A program made the translations under genes and the position numbers. Positions 1 to 8,609 of a stretch of 29,661 nt of DNA are shown one piece after another. The notes under the pieces were generated by a model. That model was not told the DNA's origin and made no database searches. It saw only the letters and a program-made list of their open reading frames with translations. The DNA is from an uncultured Lachnospiraceae bacterium. GTDB lineage: Bacteria; Bacillota; Clostridia; Lachnospirales; Lachnospiraceae. Numbering within the stretch: the stretch's first letter is position 1; each line of letters opens with the position of its first letter. The stretch covers positions 1 through 29,661 of the forward strand of contig CAJUJY010000044.1 in assembly GCA_910586555.1 (NCBI GenBank), given 5' to 3'.

Positions 1-63
1 TAGAAACTTGTTAACCAAGTAGTCTTATTGACTACATCATTATTATACTAGGAGGTGTAAAAG

Positions 64-2700
64 GTGGACAGGCTTGTAACAGGCATATTAGCCCATGTAG
101 ATGCAGGCAAGACAACATTGTCCGAAGGCATATTGTTTCTTGCAGGCAGTATAAGGAAACTTGGACGTGTAGACCATAAAGATGCTTTTCTTGACAATTA
201 CGGGCTTGAACGTGAACGCGGCATAACAATATTTTCCAAACAGGCTGTTATTAACTGGAAAGACACTGTTATTACACTTCTTGACACCCCCGGGCATGTG
301 GACTTTTCAGCAGAGATGGAAAGGACGCTTAATGTGCTTGATTATGCAGTGCTTGTAATAAGTGGTACAGACGGGGTGCAGCCCCATACACTGACATTAT
401 GGAAGCTTCTTAAACGCTACAATATCCCTGTATTTATATTTGTCAATAAGATGGATATTGCAGACAGGCAAAAGGCAGATATTATGGAAGAACTTGAAAA
501 AAAACTTGATGATGGCTGTATAAATTTTTCAGATGGCAGTAATGAAGCATTTTATGAAAACATTGCAATGGCAGATGAAAAAGTGCTTGATTACTATATG
601 GAAAATGGTATAGTAACTGATAGTGATATTAAAAAGCTGGTATCAGCAAGGAAGGTTTTTCCATGTTTCTTTGGATCTGCCCTTAAAATGCAGGGTATTA
701 AGGAATTTATGGATGGTTTTTACACATATACAAGTCCTGTGGAATATGGCAGTGAATTTAAGGCAAAAGTATTTAAGATTTCAAGGGATAGCCAGGATAA
801 AAGGCTTACTTATATAAAAATTACAGGCGGAAACATAAAAGTCAAAGAAATGGCAGGGGATGAAAAAATTGAACAGATAAGGGTGTATTCAGGTGAAAAA
901 TATAAAACAGAGGATATGGCTGTAGCAGGAATGGTATGTGCAATTACAGGCCCAAAGAATACTTATCCCGGACAGTGCCTTGGTGCAGAAGAAGACACAG
1001 GGCTTCCAGTATTAGAGCCTGTAATGGCATACAGCGTAACAGCACAGGACAATACAGACAGCCACACCCTGCTTTCAAGCTTAAAGATACTTGAAGAGGA
1101 AGAACCACAGCTTAATATAGCCTGGAATGAAAAGCTTAAAGAACCCCATATACAGCTAATGGGAATGGTACAGCTTGAAATACTTAAGAGGCTTATGCTT
1201 GAACGCTTCAATATAAAAATTTCATTTGGAAAGGGCAGTATAGTATATAAAGAAACAATTACAAATACTGTTGAAGGTGTGGGACACTTTGAACCATTAA
1301 GGCATTATGCAGAAGTCCATCTGCTTATGGAACCTGGGGAAAGGGGCAGCGGGATTGTAATTTCATCTGCATGTAAAGAAGACTGCCTTGAACGCAACTG
1401 GCAAAGGCTGGTACTTTCCCATATTGATGAAAGGGAACATCCTGGCGTGCTTACAGGTTCTGCAATTACAGATATTAAAATTACACTTATTGCTGGCAGG
1501 GCACACCTTAAACACACAGAAGGCGGTGATTTCAGGCAGGCAACATACCGTGCCATAAGACAGGGGCTTATGCAGGCTCACAATGTGCTTCTGGAACCAT
1601 ATTATAACTTCAGGCTTGAAGTACCATCTGGCTGTACAGGAAGGGCAATAAATGATATACAGAAGATGGAAGGTACATTTGAAGGGCCTGTAACAGAAGG
1701 GGAAATGCAGGTATTAACAGGTACTGCACCTGTAGCACTTATGTCTGGTTATATGGCAGAAGTAAATGCATACACAAAAGGGCAGGGAAGGCTGTCTTGT
1801 AACCCCGGGGGATATATGCCATGCCATAACGGGCAGGAGGTAATAGAAGAAACTGGCTATAATCCTGATGAAGACATAGAAAACCCTTCAGGTTCAATAT
1901 TTTGTGCACATGGTTCAGGTTTTTACGTACCGTGGAATGAGGTTAAAAACTATATGCACCTTGAAGCAGCATATAAAGAAGTATATATAGAAGAAGGCAG
2001 GGCGGAGGGGACGGAGGAGGAGTATAATTATATTAACCAGGACAAAGCAGTAAAAACATCTGCTATAACTTATAACGGGACACTAGAGGAAGACAAAGAA
2101 CTTGAGGCTATTTTTGAAAGGACATTTGGAGCTGTTACAAAAAAGTTTAAAAGTGATACAACAGGCAACTTTGGATATGAGGCCAGAAAGAGAAGGAAAG
2201 ATAAAGAAAATAATGAAGAATACCTTGAAAATATGGCAAGATATAAAAAGAATAAATATAAAGATATAAAACAGTATCTTCTTGTTGACGGGTATAATAT
2301 TATTTTTTCATGGGAAGAATTAAATGAGCTTTCAAAAGTGAGCCTTGATGCTGCAAGGAACAGGCTTATGGATATACTTTGTAATTACCAGGGGTACAAG
2401 CAGTGCAGGCTTATACTTGTATTTGATGCATATAAAGTAAAAGGCAACCCTGGCCAGGTTATAAAATACCATAATATAAATGTTGTATATACAAAGGAAG
2501 CTGAAACGGCGGATATGTATATTGAAAAGGTTACACATGAAATAGGCAGAAAGCATAATGTTACAGTTGCCACATCAGATGCACTTGAACAAATGATAGT
2601 TGCAGGGGAAGGGGCAAAAAGAATGTCTGCAAGGGAGTTTTTAGAAGAAGTTAGAAGGGTTTTAGACCGTATTAAGGAGATTATAGAAGATGATTTTTAA
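64..2700 (+). CDS. EF-G-like ribosomal protection GTPase (TetM/W/O superfamily) fused to a C-terminal NYN/YacP-type nuclease domain
   Basis: The start is GTG at 64, placed by GGAGGTG at 51-57. The 878-aa protein begins with a translation-factor GTPase domain: P-loop AHVDAGKTT at residues 10-18, DTPGHVD from residue 74, NKMD from residue 128. Domains II-V follow, including AGRAHLKHTEGGDFRQ and a PSGSIFCAHGSGFYVPW stretch typical of TetM-like chromosomal homologues. Classical Tet(M) is about 640 aa. The extra tail, about residues 738-870, is an NYN (PIN-like) domain of the YacP/Rae1 family with all four acidic blocks visible: VDGYN, VFDAY, ETAD and ATSD. Family knowledge: ribosomal protection proteins remove tetracycline from the ribosomal A site, and B. 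subtilis Rae1/YacP cuts mRNA in that site. Inference: an A-site factor carrying its own mRNA nuclease. Whether it gives tetracycline resistance cannot be told from sequence. The next gene overlaps its last 11 bases, suggesting translational coupling. Confidence 0.9.
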   Translation: MDRLVTGILAHVDAGKTTLSEGILFLAGSIRKLGRVDHKDAFLDNYGLERERGITIFSKQAVINWKDTVITLLDTPGHVDFSAEMERTLNVLDYAVLVISGTDGVQPHTLTLWKLLKRYNIPVFIFVNKMDIADRQKADIMEELEKKLDDGCINFSDGSNEAFYENIAMADEKVLDYYMENGIVTDSDIKKLVSARKVFPCFFGSALKMQGIKEFMDGFYTYTSPVEYGSEFKAKVFKISRDSQDKRLTYIKITGGNIKVKEMAGDEKIEQIRVYSGEKYKTEDMAVAGMVCAITGPKNTYPGQCLGAEEDTGLPVLEPVMAYSVTAQDNTDSHTLLSSLKILEEEEPQLNIAWNEKLKEPHIQLMGMVQLEILKRLMLERFNIKISFGKGSIVYKETITNTVEGVGHFEPLRHYAEVHLLMEPGERGSGIVISSACKEDCLERNWQRLVLSHIDEREHPGVLTGSAITDIKITLIAGRAHLKHTEGGDFRQATYRAIRQGLMQAHNVLLEPYYNFRLEVPSGCTGRAINDIQKMEGTFEGPVTEGEMQVLTGTAPVALMSGYMAEVNAYTKGQGRLSCNPGGYMPCHNGQEVIEETGYNPDEDIENPSGSIFCAHGSGFYVPWNEVKNYMHLEAAYKEVYIEEGRAEGTEEEYNYINQDKAVKTSAITYNGTLEEDKELEAIFERTFGAVTKKFKSDTTGNFGYEARKRRKDKENNEEYLENMARYKKNKYKDIKQYLLVDGYNIIFSWEELNELSKVSLDAARNRLMDILCNYQGYKQCRLILVFDAYKVKGNPGQVIKYHNINVVYTKEAETADMYIEKVTHEIGRKHNVTVATSDALEQMIVAGEGAKRMSAREFLEEVRRVLDRIKEIIEDDF

Positions 2701-3925
2701 AAAGTTCTGTTACCGCATTTACCAGGTTGTACTGCTTAACTTTATGCATATAATAAAGTATAATAATAAAGCTGTATCTAAAGAAGGCGCTGTATACTAT
2801 ATACCAGAAATTTTAAAGAAACAGGGGGTTACAGGAAAAGTACTTGTTATTACTGGCCCGCATATTGCAAAGACAGATATATTCAGGAAAATAATAAAAG
2901 TATTTAAAGAAAAAGGAACAGACTGTGTAATATTTAGCGGGACAAGCCAGGAAACAGGTATTGACAGCATTGAATCCGCAAGATGGCTGTATCTTTATAA
3001 AAACTGCAAAGCAATAATCGCCATAGGAGGTGGTTCAGTAATGGACTGTGCCAAGGCAGCGGCAGCGGGGATTACAAACCCAGGCAAGAGGATAAACAGG
3101 TTTGCAGGATACCAGAAGGTAAGGAAAAAGATACCTGTAATTGTAGCAGTGCCAACAACAGCAGGTACAGGCGCTGAAGTAACAGCCTGTGCAGTAATCA
3201 GGGATAACAGCACAGGTGTTAAAAGGATTATTGCTGATACTGGCATAATACCAAGGTTTGCTGTGCTTGACCCTCTTATGACAAAGAAACTGCCTTCACA
3301 TATGGCGGCATATTCAGGCATGGATGCGCTTACACATGCAACAGAGGCTTACCTTAATAAATACACTTCCAAAGATGCCCGGAAAGATGCAGAAATGGCA
3401 ATTAAGCTTATTGCAGGAAATATAATAAAAGTATACTATGGTAATGGAGGGAGCGCCTCAAGGCAGAAGATGCTTGAAGCGTCATACCTTGCAGGGCGTG
3501 CATTTGTAAGGACATCAGTAGGGTATGTACATGCCATAGGACACGCAATAGGTGGGAAATATAATGTTGCGCATGGCATGGCAGTAGCAGTAGTACTGCC
3601 GTATGTGCTTATATGGTATGGAAAATGTATTTACAAAAAGCTTGCAAGGCTTTCGGATATCTGCGGCATTACAGAAAAAGACCTGCCAGAAAGCCAGAAA
3701 GCAAAAGCATATATTAATTATATAAAAATGCTTGGACATAAATTTGGCATTAATGAAAGCTTTAATAAAGCACTTAAAAATGAGCATATTAGTAAAAAAG
3801 ATATTAAAAATATGGCAAAATATGCTATAATAGAATCAAATCCGCATTATCCAGTTCCAAAGATAATGTCTTTAAAGGAATGTGAATACATTATATACAG
3901 TATTTGCAATATTTCTTGTGGGTAA
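2690..3925 (+). CDS. Iron-containing alcohol dehydrogenase family protein
   Basis: This 411-aa group III (Fe-dependent) alcohol dehydrogenase has the NAD-binding GGGSVMDCAKA and PTTAGTGAE motifs. Expected metal ligands are D212 and H216 (SGMDALTHATEA), H281 (GYVHAIGH) and H295 (NVAHG). The ATG at 2690 is preferred because AAGGAG lies at 2674-2679 inside the upstream gene, giving an 11-base overlap. The next candidate, ATG 2744, has no ribosome binding site, and the N-terminal FCYRIYQ stretch resembles the start of one Fe-ADH subgroup. Predicted role: NAD(P)H-dependent interconversion of an alcohol and an aldehyde or ketone in the cytoplasm; the substrate cannot be assigned. It is probably co-transcribed with the upstream GTPase-NYN gene and the EAL gene 26 bp downstream. 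Confidence 0.88.
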   Translation: MIFKKFCYRIYQVVLLNFMHIIKYNNKAVSKEGAVYYIPEILKKQGVTGKVLVITGPHIAKTDIFRKIIKVFKEKGTDCVIFSGTSQETGIDSIESARWLYLYKNCKAIIAIGGGSVMDCAKAAAAGITNPGKRINRFAGYQKVRKKIPVIVAVPTTAGTGAEVTACAVIRDNSTGVKRIIADTGIIPRFAVLDPLMTKKLPSHMAAYSGMDALTHATEAYLNKYTSKDARKDAEMAIKLIAGNIIKVYYGNGGSASRQKMLEASYLAGRAFVRTSVGYVHAIGHAIGGKYNVAHGMAVAVVLPYVLIWYGKCIYKKLARLSDICGITEKDLPESQKAKAYINYIKMLGHKFGINESFNKALKNEHISKKDIKNMAKYAIIESNPHYPVPKIMSLKECEYIIYSICNISCG

Positions 3926-3951
3926 GATAACGCAAAGGGGAAAAGTTATTT

Positions 3952-5931
3952 ATGGGCCAGCCATTAAGTACAATATATGCATTATATTTCCAGATAAGGA
4001 TAATTAATGCATTGCTTTTAGGTATAATATGGTTTTTATACCTGAAAAATAAAAGACTGCCTTTTGAAAAGGGGAATTTTTTTACTGCAATACTTATATC
4101 AAGCACAGCAAATATAATATGTGACTTTGCAATTACATACAGCCTGTATACGGCTTATACCTTTTCTGGCTTTTTAAGGGAACTTTTCTACAGGCTGTTT
4201 ATGATAACAATATGTTTATCAATGTATTTTGTGCATATGCATATTCTGGCATTATGCAATATATATGATAAAACCCATAGAAGGAACAATATTATTATAT
4301 CGCTGCCACTCTTAGCAGCAATAGCAGGCGGCATAACAGCGCCTATAGAAATAAGCTCTGGCGGGGACGGCATATATTCCTACGGGGCAGTAGTAAACCT
4401 TGAATATGTTACAATGGGGATATATTTCTTTATGTCAGTAATATGTCTTGTGTTAAAACATAAAAAACTTAAAAAAAGAAAGATTACAAATATAGCTATG
4501 GGGCTTTTAGTATGGTCATGTTTTGGCATTATACAGATGTTAAACCCTGGGCTGCTTCTTTCAAGCACAGGAATTATTATACTGGAACTTATGAACTTTT
4601 TAAATTTCGAGGACTCAAAAGTCTATATAAATTATGAAAATGGCTGTTTTAACAGCATGGCATACAGAAAAATGCTTAAATCATATTTTAATGGGAATAA
4701 AAAGTTTTATGTTGCACACGCCAGTTTCCATGAATTTCATATTATACATGGCAAATATGGGCATGATATCTGCCAGAAGATACTCCGTGACATTGGAAAT
4801 ATTATAGAAAGCACATTAGGGCTTAAAGTTTATTCAGTAGAAGAGGAAGTTATCGGGATTATAATTGATAAGAATAATTATGATGAAGAAAAAATAAGGG
4901 AGCTTGCCAGTAAAATTGAATATGGTTTTACATTTAATGCAAGTGTTATACATGTAACAGGTACAATAGATATGGTATACTGTCCTGATGAAGCGGAAAG
5001 TGTGGCAGAACTTGAGGATATATTTAGTTTTATGAGAATGTACCGGAGCAGCCAGCAGAATTTCTACAGGTATGATAAAAACATGTATAAAGAAAAGGAA
5101 CGTTATTCTGATATACTGCGCATACTTGATAATGCAATTAATAATGATGGCTTCTATATGGTTTACCAGCCAATATATTCTGTTAAAAAAGGTGACTTCC
5201 ATTCCGCTGAAGCACTTATAAGGCTTAAAGACAATAAAACCATAGGCTTTATATCACCAGAAGAATTTATTCCTATAGCAGAAAAAGAAGGCCTTATAAT
5301 GAAAATCGGTGAAATTGCACTTTCAAAAGTATGCGAATTTTCACAGAGGGCAAACCTTATAGGGCGTGGCATTGAATATATTGAAATAAACCTTTCTGCT
5401 GTACAATGCATTGACCAGGGGCTTACAAGGCAGATTAAAGATACAGTTTATAAATACGGGCTTCCATATAATTTTTTAAACCTTGAAATAACTGAAACAG
5501 CAGCTACATCATCTGGAAATATGCTTAACAGGAATGTAGAGGCATTAAGGGACATGGGAGCATCATTTTCAATGGACGACTTTGGCACAGGATATTCAAA
5601 TCTTGCACAGATGGCAGACACCCAGTATGAGCTTATAAAGATTGACAAAAGCCTTATATGGTGCTGCTACCCTGAACAGCGCAAGAAAATACTTATGAAG
5701 ACAGAAACAGAAGAAAAAAGGGACGTTTCCATAACAAAGTCAGTTGCAGTACTTACCAAAATAATTGAACTTATAAATGACCTTAAACTTAAGATAGTTG
5801 CAGAAGGTGTTGAAACAAAAGAAATGGTAGATGCACTTTCAGAAAAAGGAGTGGATTACTTACAGGGATACTACTTTTCAAAACCACTACAGGAAGAAGA
5901 GTTCTTAGACTTCTTAGAATCAGCAGAATAG
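3952..5931 (+). CDS. Membrane-anchored c-di-GMP phosphodiesterase (EAL) with degenerate GGDEF
   Basis: The 659-aa protein has three parts. Residues 1 to about 215 hold six or seven hydrophobic segments, a membrane sensor-like module. Residues 225-350 look like a GGDEF fold, but the signature is lost (VEEEVI where GGDEF is expected), so cyclase activity is unlikely. The C-terminal EAL domain is well preserved: EALIR at E420, INLSAVQ, NLEITETAA, MDDFGTGYSNL, IKIDKSLI, VAEGVE and QGYYFSKP. These include the metal-binding and general-base residues needed to hydrolyse c-di-GMP to pGpG. AAAGGGG precedes the ATG. Inference: a signal-responsive phosphodiesterase that lowers c-di-GMP and so could favour motility, consistent with a flagellin gene in the window. 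The ligand is unknown. Confidence 0.9.
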   Translation: MGQPLSTIYALYFQIRIINALLLGIIWFLYLKNKRLPFEKGNFFTAILISSTANIICDFAITYSLYTAYTFSGFLRELFYRLFMITICLSMYFVHMHILALCNIYDKTHRRNNIIISLPLLAAIAGGITAPIEISSGGDGIYSYGAVVNLEYVTMGIYFFMSVICLVLKHKKLKKRKITNIAMGLLVWSCFGIIQMLNPGLLLSSTGIIILELMNFLNFEDSKVYINYENGCFNSMAYRKMLKSYFNGNKKFYVAHASFHEFHIIHGKYGHDICQKILRDIGNIIESTLGLKVYSVEEEVIGIIIDKNNYDEEKIRELASKIEYGFTFNASVIHVTGTIDMVYCPDEAESVAELEDIFSFMRMYRSSQQNFYRYDKNMYKEKERYSDILRILDNAINNDGFYMVYQPIYSVKKGDFHSAEALIRLKDNKTIGFISPEEFIPIAEKEGLIMKIGEIALSKVCEFSQRANLIGRGIEYIEINLSAVQCIDQGLTRQIKDTVYKYGLPYNFLNLEITETAATSSGNMLNRNVEALRDMGASFSMDDFGTGYSNLAQMADTQYELIKIDKSLIWCCYPEQRKKILMKTETEEKRDVSITKSVAVLTKIIELINDLKLKIVAEGVETKEMVDALSEKGVDYLQGYYFSKPLQEEEFLDFLESAE

Positions 5932-5937
5932 GCAAAA

Positions 5938-5980
5938 CCCGTAGCAGGGGCTTTACAGATATTTATAAAGCTCCTGCGGG
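5938..5980. terminator. Inverted repeat between convergent genes, probable terminator of the HAD gene
   Basis: Arms 5938-5955 and 5966-5980 pair (CCCG...GGCTTTA against TAAAGC...CGGG) apart from a 3-nt bulge and one G.U-type mismatch. Read on the minus strand the stem is followed by GGGTTTTG, a short U tract. The HAD stop codon lies in the stem. It may also limit read-through from the EAL gene. Confidence 0.5.
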
Positions 5981-6603
5981 GCATCTATTACATAACCAGG
6001 GTTAAGCCCTTCAAGAAATGGTTTATCCCGGAACCCCCATGCGGCACTTATGCACCTTATCCCTGCATTTTTTGCTGTTTCAATATCAACATCAGAATCA
6101 CCAACATACAAAGTGTTTTTCCTTGTACAGCCACCCATTGCCTCCATTGCCATAAATACAGAATCAGGCGATGGCTTCTTTTGTACCTTTTCACTTTCAC
6201 CTATGGCAACAGAAATATACTCCGCAAAATAAATATTATTTAACTCTGTAACAGCCGCCTGGTTTTTATTAGAATTAATAGCAAGCTTATAGCCATTATT
6301 ATAAAGCCCTGCTAAAAGTTCCATAATCCCATTGTATGGCTGTGTCTTAACACGGCAGTTGGCAGTATAAAACTGCTTAAATTCATTAAATATACTGTCA
6401 AAACATGGAGTGCCTGTACCATCTGGCAGGGAACGTTCAATTAATTTTTTAATGCCATTGCCCACAAAAGAGCGTACCTCACTAATAGAATGTGTGGGAT
6501 AACCAAACTTCTCCATAGTATAATTTACAGCATCAGTAATATCCTCAAGAGTATTTAAAAGAGTACCGTCTAAATCAAAAACCACAGCCTTGTATCTGTC
6601 CAT
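5953..6603 (-). CDS. HAD-superfamily phosphatase, phosphoglycolate phosphatase-like
   Basis: The 216-aa protein starts MDRYKAVVFDLDGTL, HAD motif I with nucleophile D10 and acid D12. It continues with a helical cap, INSNKNQ (motif II Ser/Thr region), a Lys in QKKPSPD (motif III) and VGDSDVDIETAKNAG (motif IV acidic residues). This matches the Gph/PgmB-type class IA HAD enzymes. The reading frame stays open to 6783, but that extension would enter the CRISPR array. The ATG at 6601-6603 has GAGGT just upstream and begins at the conserved N-terminus, so I use it. A consensus promoter lies upstream at 6670-6698. The natural substrate is unknown; salvage of 2-phosphoglycolate is a family-level guess. 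Confidence 0.88.
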   Translation of the reverse strand: MDRYKAVVFDLDGTLLNTLEDITDAVNYTMEKFGYPTHSISEVRSFVGNGIKKLIERSLPDGTGTPCFDSIFNEFKQFYTANCRVKTQPYNGIMELLAGLYNNGYKLAINSNKNQAAVTELNNIYFAEYISVAIGESEKVQKKPSPDSVFMAMEAMGGCTRKNTLYVGDSDVDIETAKNAGIRCISAAWGFRDKPFLEGLNPGYVIDAPQELYKYL

Positions 6604-6669
6604 AACTACCTCATTCCTGCGCTTAATCCCTGCGCAAATTAACCTTATATTATTTATATAGCCTGGTAT

Positions 6670-6698
6670 ATTATAAACCAATAGGCATAATATTTCAA
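6670..6698 (-). promoter_or_regulatory. Sigma-A-type promoter for the HAD gene
   Basis: On the minus strand TTGAAA (6693-6698), a 17-nt spacer and TATAAT (6670-6675) are seen. The predicted start is near 6663, about 60 nt before the ATG. Confidence 0.75.
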
Positions 6699-6732
6699 TA
6701 AAAAAAGAGAATAAAATAAATATGATAGAAAT

Positions 6733-7559
6733 AGATTTCGATAACCCAGTTTCTACAGGTACTAAAATCCTGTAGTTTTCCATTTATCTTCTACAGCCGT
6801 TTTACGATAACTCAATTTCTACAGGTACTAAAATCCTTTAGGTTAATCAGACGCATAAGTATGGGTTTTACGATAACTCAATTTCTACAGGTACTAAAAT
6901 TACTGAAAAAGCTAAAAAATCTATACAGGGGTTTTACGATAACTCAATTTCTACAGGTACTAAAATAGTAAATATCATATCTATTATGTGCGCCATGTTT
7001 TACGATAACTCAATTTCTACAGGTACTAAAATTGCCAGATGCCAAGCAGTAGTTTAAATGAAGTTTTACGATAACTCAATTTCTACAGGTACTAAAATTG
7101 CCAGATGCCAAGCAGTAGTTTAAATGAAGTTTTACGATAACTCAATTTCTACAGGTACTAAAATAGATTGCCAGTATTGGGAAACAGAAACGAAGTTTTA
7201 CGATAACTCAATTTCTACAGGTACTAAAATGTGTGCTGTAAGCGTTATATGTTATGTCTGGTTTTACGATAACTCAATTTCTACAGGTACTAAAATCGGA
7301 CAGCCGAGAAGCCGCACGTCTGGTCGTTTTACGATAACTCAATTTCTACAGGTACTAAAATTGCTGTTAGCATCAGTATTTGTTACTGTAAGTTTTACGA
7401 TAACTCAATTTCTACAGGTACTAAAATAAATCAAATTCCAGGTTGTGTATATATACAGTTTTACGATAACTCAATTTCTACAGGTACTAAAATCAATATC
7501 AACGATATACAATCCCTGTCATTGTTTTACGATAACTCAATTTCTACAGGTACTAAAAT
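6733..7559 (-). CRISPR. Type II-A CRISPR array, 13 repeats and 12 spacers
   Basis: The 36-bp repeats, as read on the plus strand, begin GTTTTACGATAACTC and end CAGGTACTAAAAT. They start at 6733, 6799, 6865, 6931, 6997, 7063, 7129, 7195, 7261, 7326, 7392, 7458 and 7524. Spacers are 30 bp, except one of 29 bp at 7297-7325. Transcription is on the minus strand: the crRNA repeat then starts ATTTTAG and ends GTAAAAC, its complement is in the minus-strand tracrRNA, and the cas genes point the same way. The repeat at 6733-6768 is degenerate (AGATTTCG and CCCAG variants), marking the old, leader-distal end. The leader is the 48 bp at 7560-7607 next to csn2. The spacers at 7033-7062 and 7099-7128 are identical. 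No other spacer visibly matches this window. Confidence 0.98.
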
Positions 7560-7607
7560 GCCAAATACAAATATCTGGATAGTACATTTTCTGCAAAACT
7601 ACAGATA
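7560..7607 (-). promoter_or_regulatory. CRISPR leader
   Basis: These 48 bp lie between the csn2 stop codon and the first repeat. Read on the minus strand the leader ends GTATTTGGC directly against the repeat, the position of the type II-A leader-anchoring sequence. An 8-bp inverted repeat, AATATCTG (7570-7577) and CAGATATT (7602-7609), spans most of it. Confidence 0.7.
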
Positions 7608-7635
7608 TTATAACATATTTTTATCTATCAGAAAA
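7607..7635 (-). promoter_or_regulatory. Extended -10 promoter of the CRISPR array
   Basis: On the minus strand ATGTTATAATAT gives a TGnTATAAT extended -10 (TATAAT at 7607-7612). There is only a weak -35, TTTTCT at 7630-7635, with a 17-nt spacer. The TAA stop of csn2 (7608-7610) lies inside the -10 box. The predicted start near 7600 leaves about 40 nt before the first repeat. The same 12-mer occurs at the proposed cas9 promoter. Confidence 0.65.
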
Positions 7636-8609
7636 GCTTTTTCTATGGAATTAGTTAAGTTTTTAAATATTACTGGAAGGCCAAGGCTGTTCTGGAACAG
7701 TTTTAGCATAATATTTCCCTGGAAGTAATAGTTGTAGTTCTCCCGTCCTATATTATGTATAACTTGTACAATACTTTCGCAAATATTTTTTTCTTCCAGC
7801 GTGGTTTCTAAAGGGTAATTTTTCCTGATAAATGATACTATATGTTCCATATCTGGCAGTGAGAAGATAAAGTCATTAATTATATTTATTCCTTCTGCTA
7901 AATCTTTGTTTAATACTGCATATCCTTCTGTACTTGTTGAAACAATAAACCATACATCAAAATCCTTGGAAAATTGCTGCATTTTATCTAAAATCTGTTT
8001 ATAATCTTTATAATTTATAAGATGGTCTGTATTTTCTATTATAATTAGCATTTTGCCAGGGGATTTTTTTTGTATTTCCCATAACATGTTAATATAAACA
8101 GAAAGAAGTTCCATATTTGATAAATTTTCAAGGGCGTTTTCATCTATACCTGATATATCAGAAGAATGTATTATTTCCAGGATATTTTTTGTATAATGCC
8201 CTATTTCAATATATCCTATTTTCTTTTGTATTTCCTTATTTATGTCAAGGTATAATTTATCAAGGTTTTCTGTAATCTGGTTTATAACCTGCTGGCATGG
8301 AAATTCTGTATATATATTAGATAAATACTGCATAGCAAGGCTGGATTTTGAAATCCTGGCAGACTGTATTAACTGTTCACGTGAAGAAATATGTAAAACC
8401 GAAAAATATTTCCTGCCTGTTTTTTCACCATTAATTTTAATATTATCAATCATATGGTTTTCATATTGTTCATATTTACTGGAGGAGAAATATTTACATA
8501 GGGACTGGATAATAAACTGTTTTTTATCAAAGGCAACACCACATAGCTGTGTAACTTGTTCAAGATTTATTATATATTCTGTATTTTTATTTGTAATTAC
8601 GGTTTTCAA
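7608..8609 (-). CDS. csn2: Csn2, long-form type II-A adaptation protein
   Basis: This 333-aa protein sits at the Csn2 position, between cas2 and the array. It is longer than the about 220-aa Csn2 of S. pyogenes and closer to the about 350-aa form of S. thermophilus CRISPR1 (Stu0660 type). Visible features are an N-terminal beta-rich part, a charged helical middle, and a core with MLIIIENTDHL (Walker-B-like strand) and VWFIVSTSTEGYAVLN, typical of the Csn2 fold. Family role: a tetrameric ring binding DNA ends during spacer acquisition with Cas1, Cas2 and Cas9. The start is TTG at 8607-8609, overlapping the cas2 stop as TTGA, with AAAGGATG upstream; no in-frame ATG lies nearby. Translation by termination-reinitiation is likely. 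Assignment is by context and fold-level resemblance, not close identity. Confidence 0.85.
   Translation of the reverse strand: MKTVITNKNTEYIINLEQVTQLCGVAFDKKQFIIQSLCKYFSSSKYEQYENHMIDNIKINGEKTGRKYFSVLHISSREQLIQSARISKSSLAMQYLSNIYTEFPCQQVINQITENLDKLYLDINKEIQKKIGYIEIGHYTKNILEIIHSSDISGIDENALENLSNMELLSVYINMLWEIQKKSPGKMLIIIENTDHLINYKDYKQILDKMQQFSKDFDVWFIVSTSTEGYAVLNKDLAEGINIINDFIFSLPDMEHIVSFIRKNYPLETTLEEKNICESIVQVIHNIGRENYNYYFQGNIMLKLFQNSLGLPVIFKNLTNSIEKAFLIDKNML

Noticed and set aside
44..49. TATACT upstream of the first gene as a -10 box
   Set aside because: A start from it would fall inside the ribosome binding site and no -35 is present. The promoter is probably outside the window.
3927..3951. 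ACGCAAAGGGG before the EAL gene, like the first bases of a GEMM-I c-di-GMP riboswitch
   Set aside because: Only about 20 nt remain before the ATG and the rest of the conserved fold is absent. It is simply the ribosome binding site region.
6604..6783. N-terminal extension of the HAD frame
   Set aside because: It runs into the CRISPR array, shows no HAD homology, and a promoter lies inside it.
7124..7728. Open frames with FYDNSISTGTK repeats on the plus strand
   Set aside because: These are translations of CRISPR repeats.
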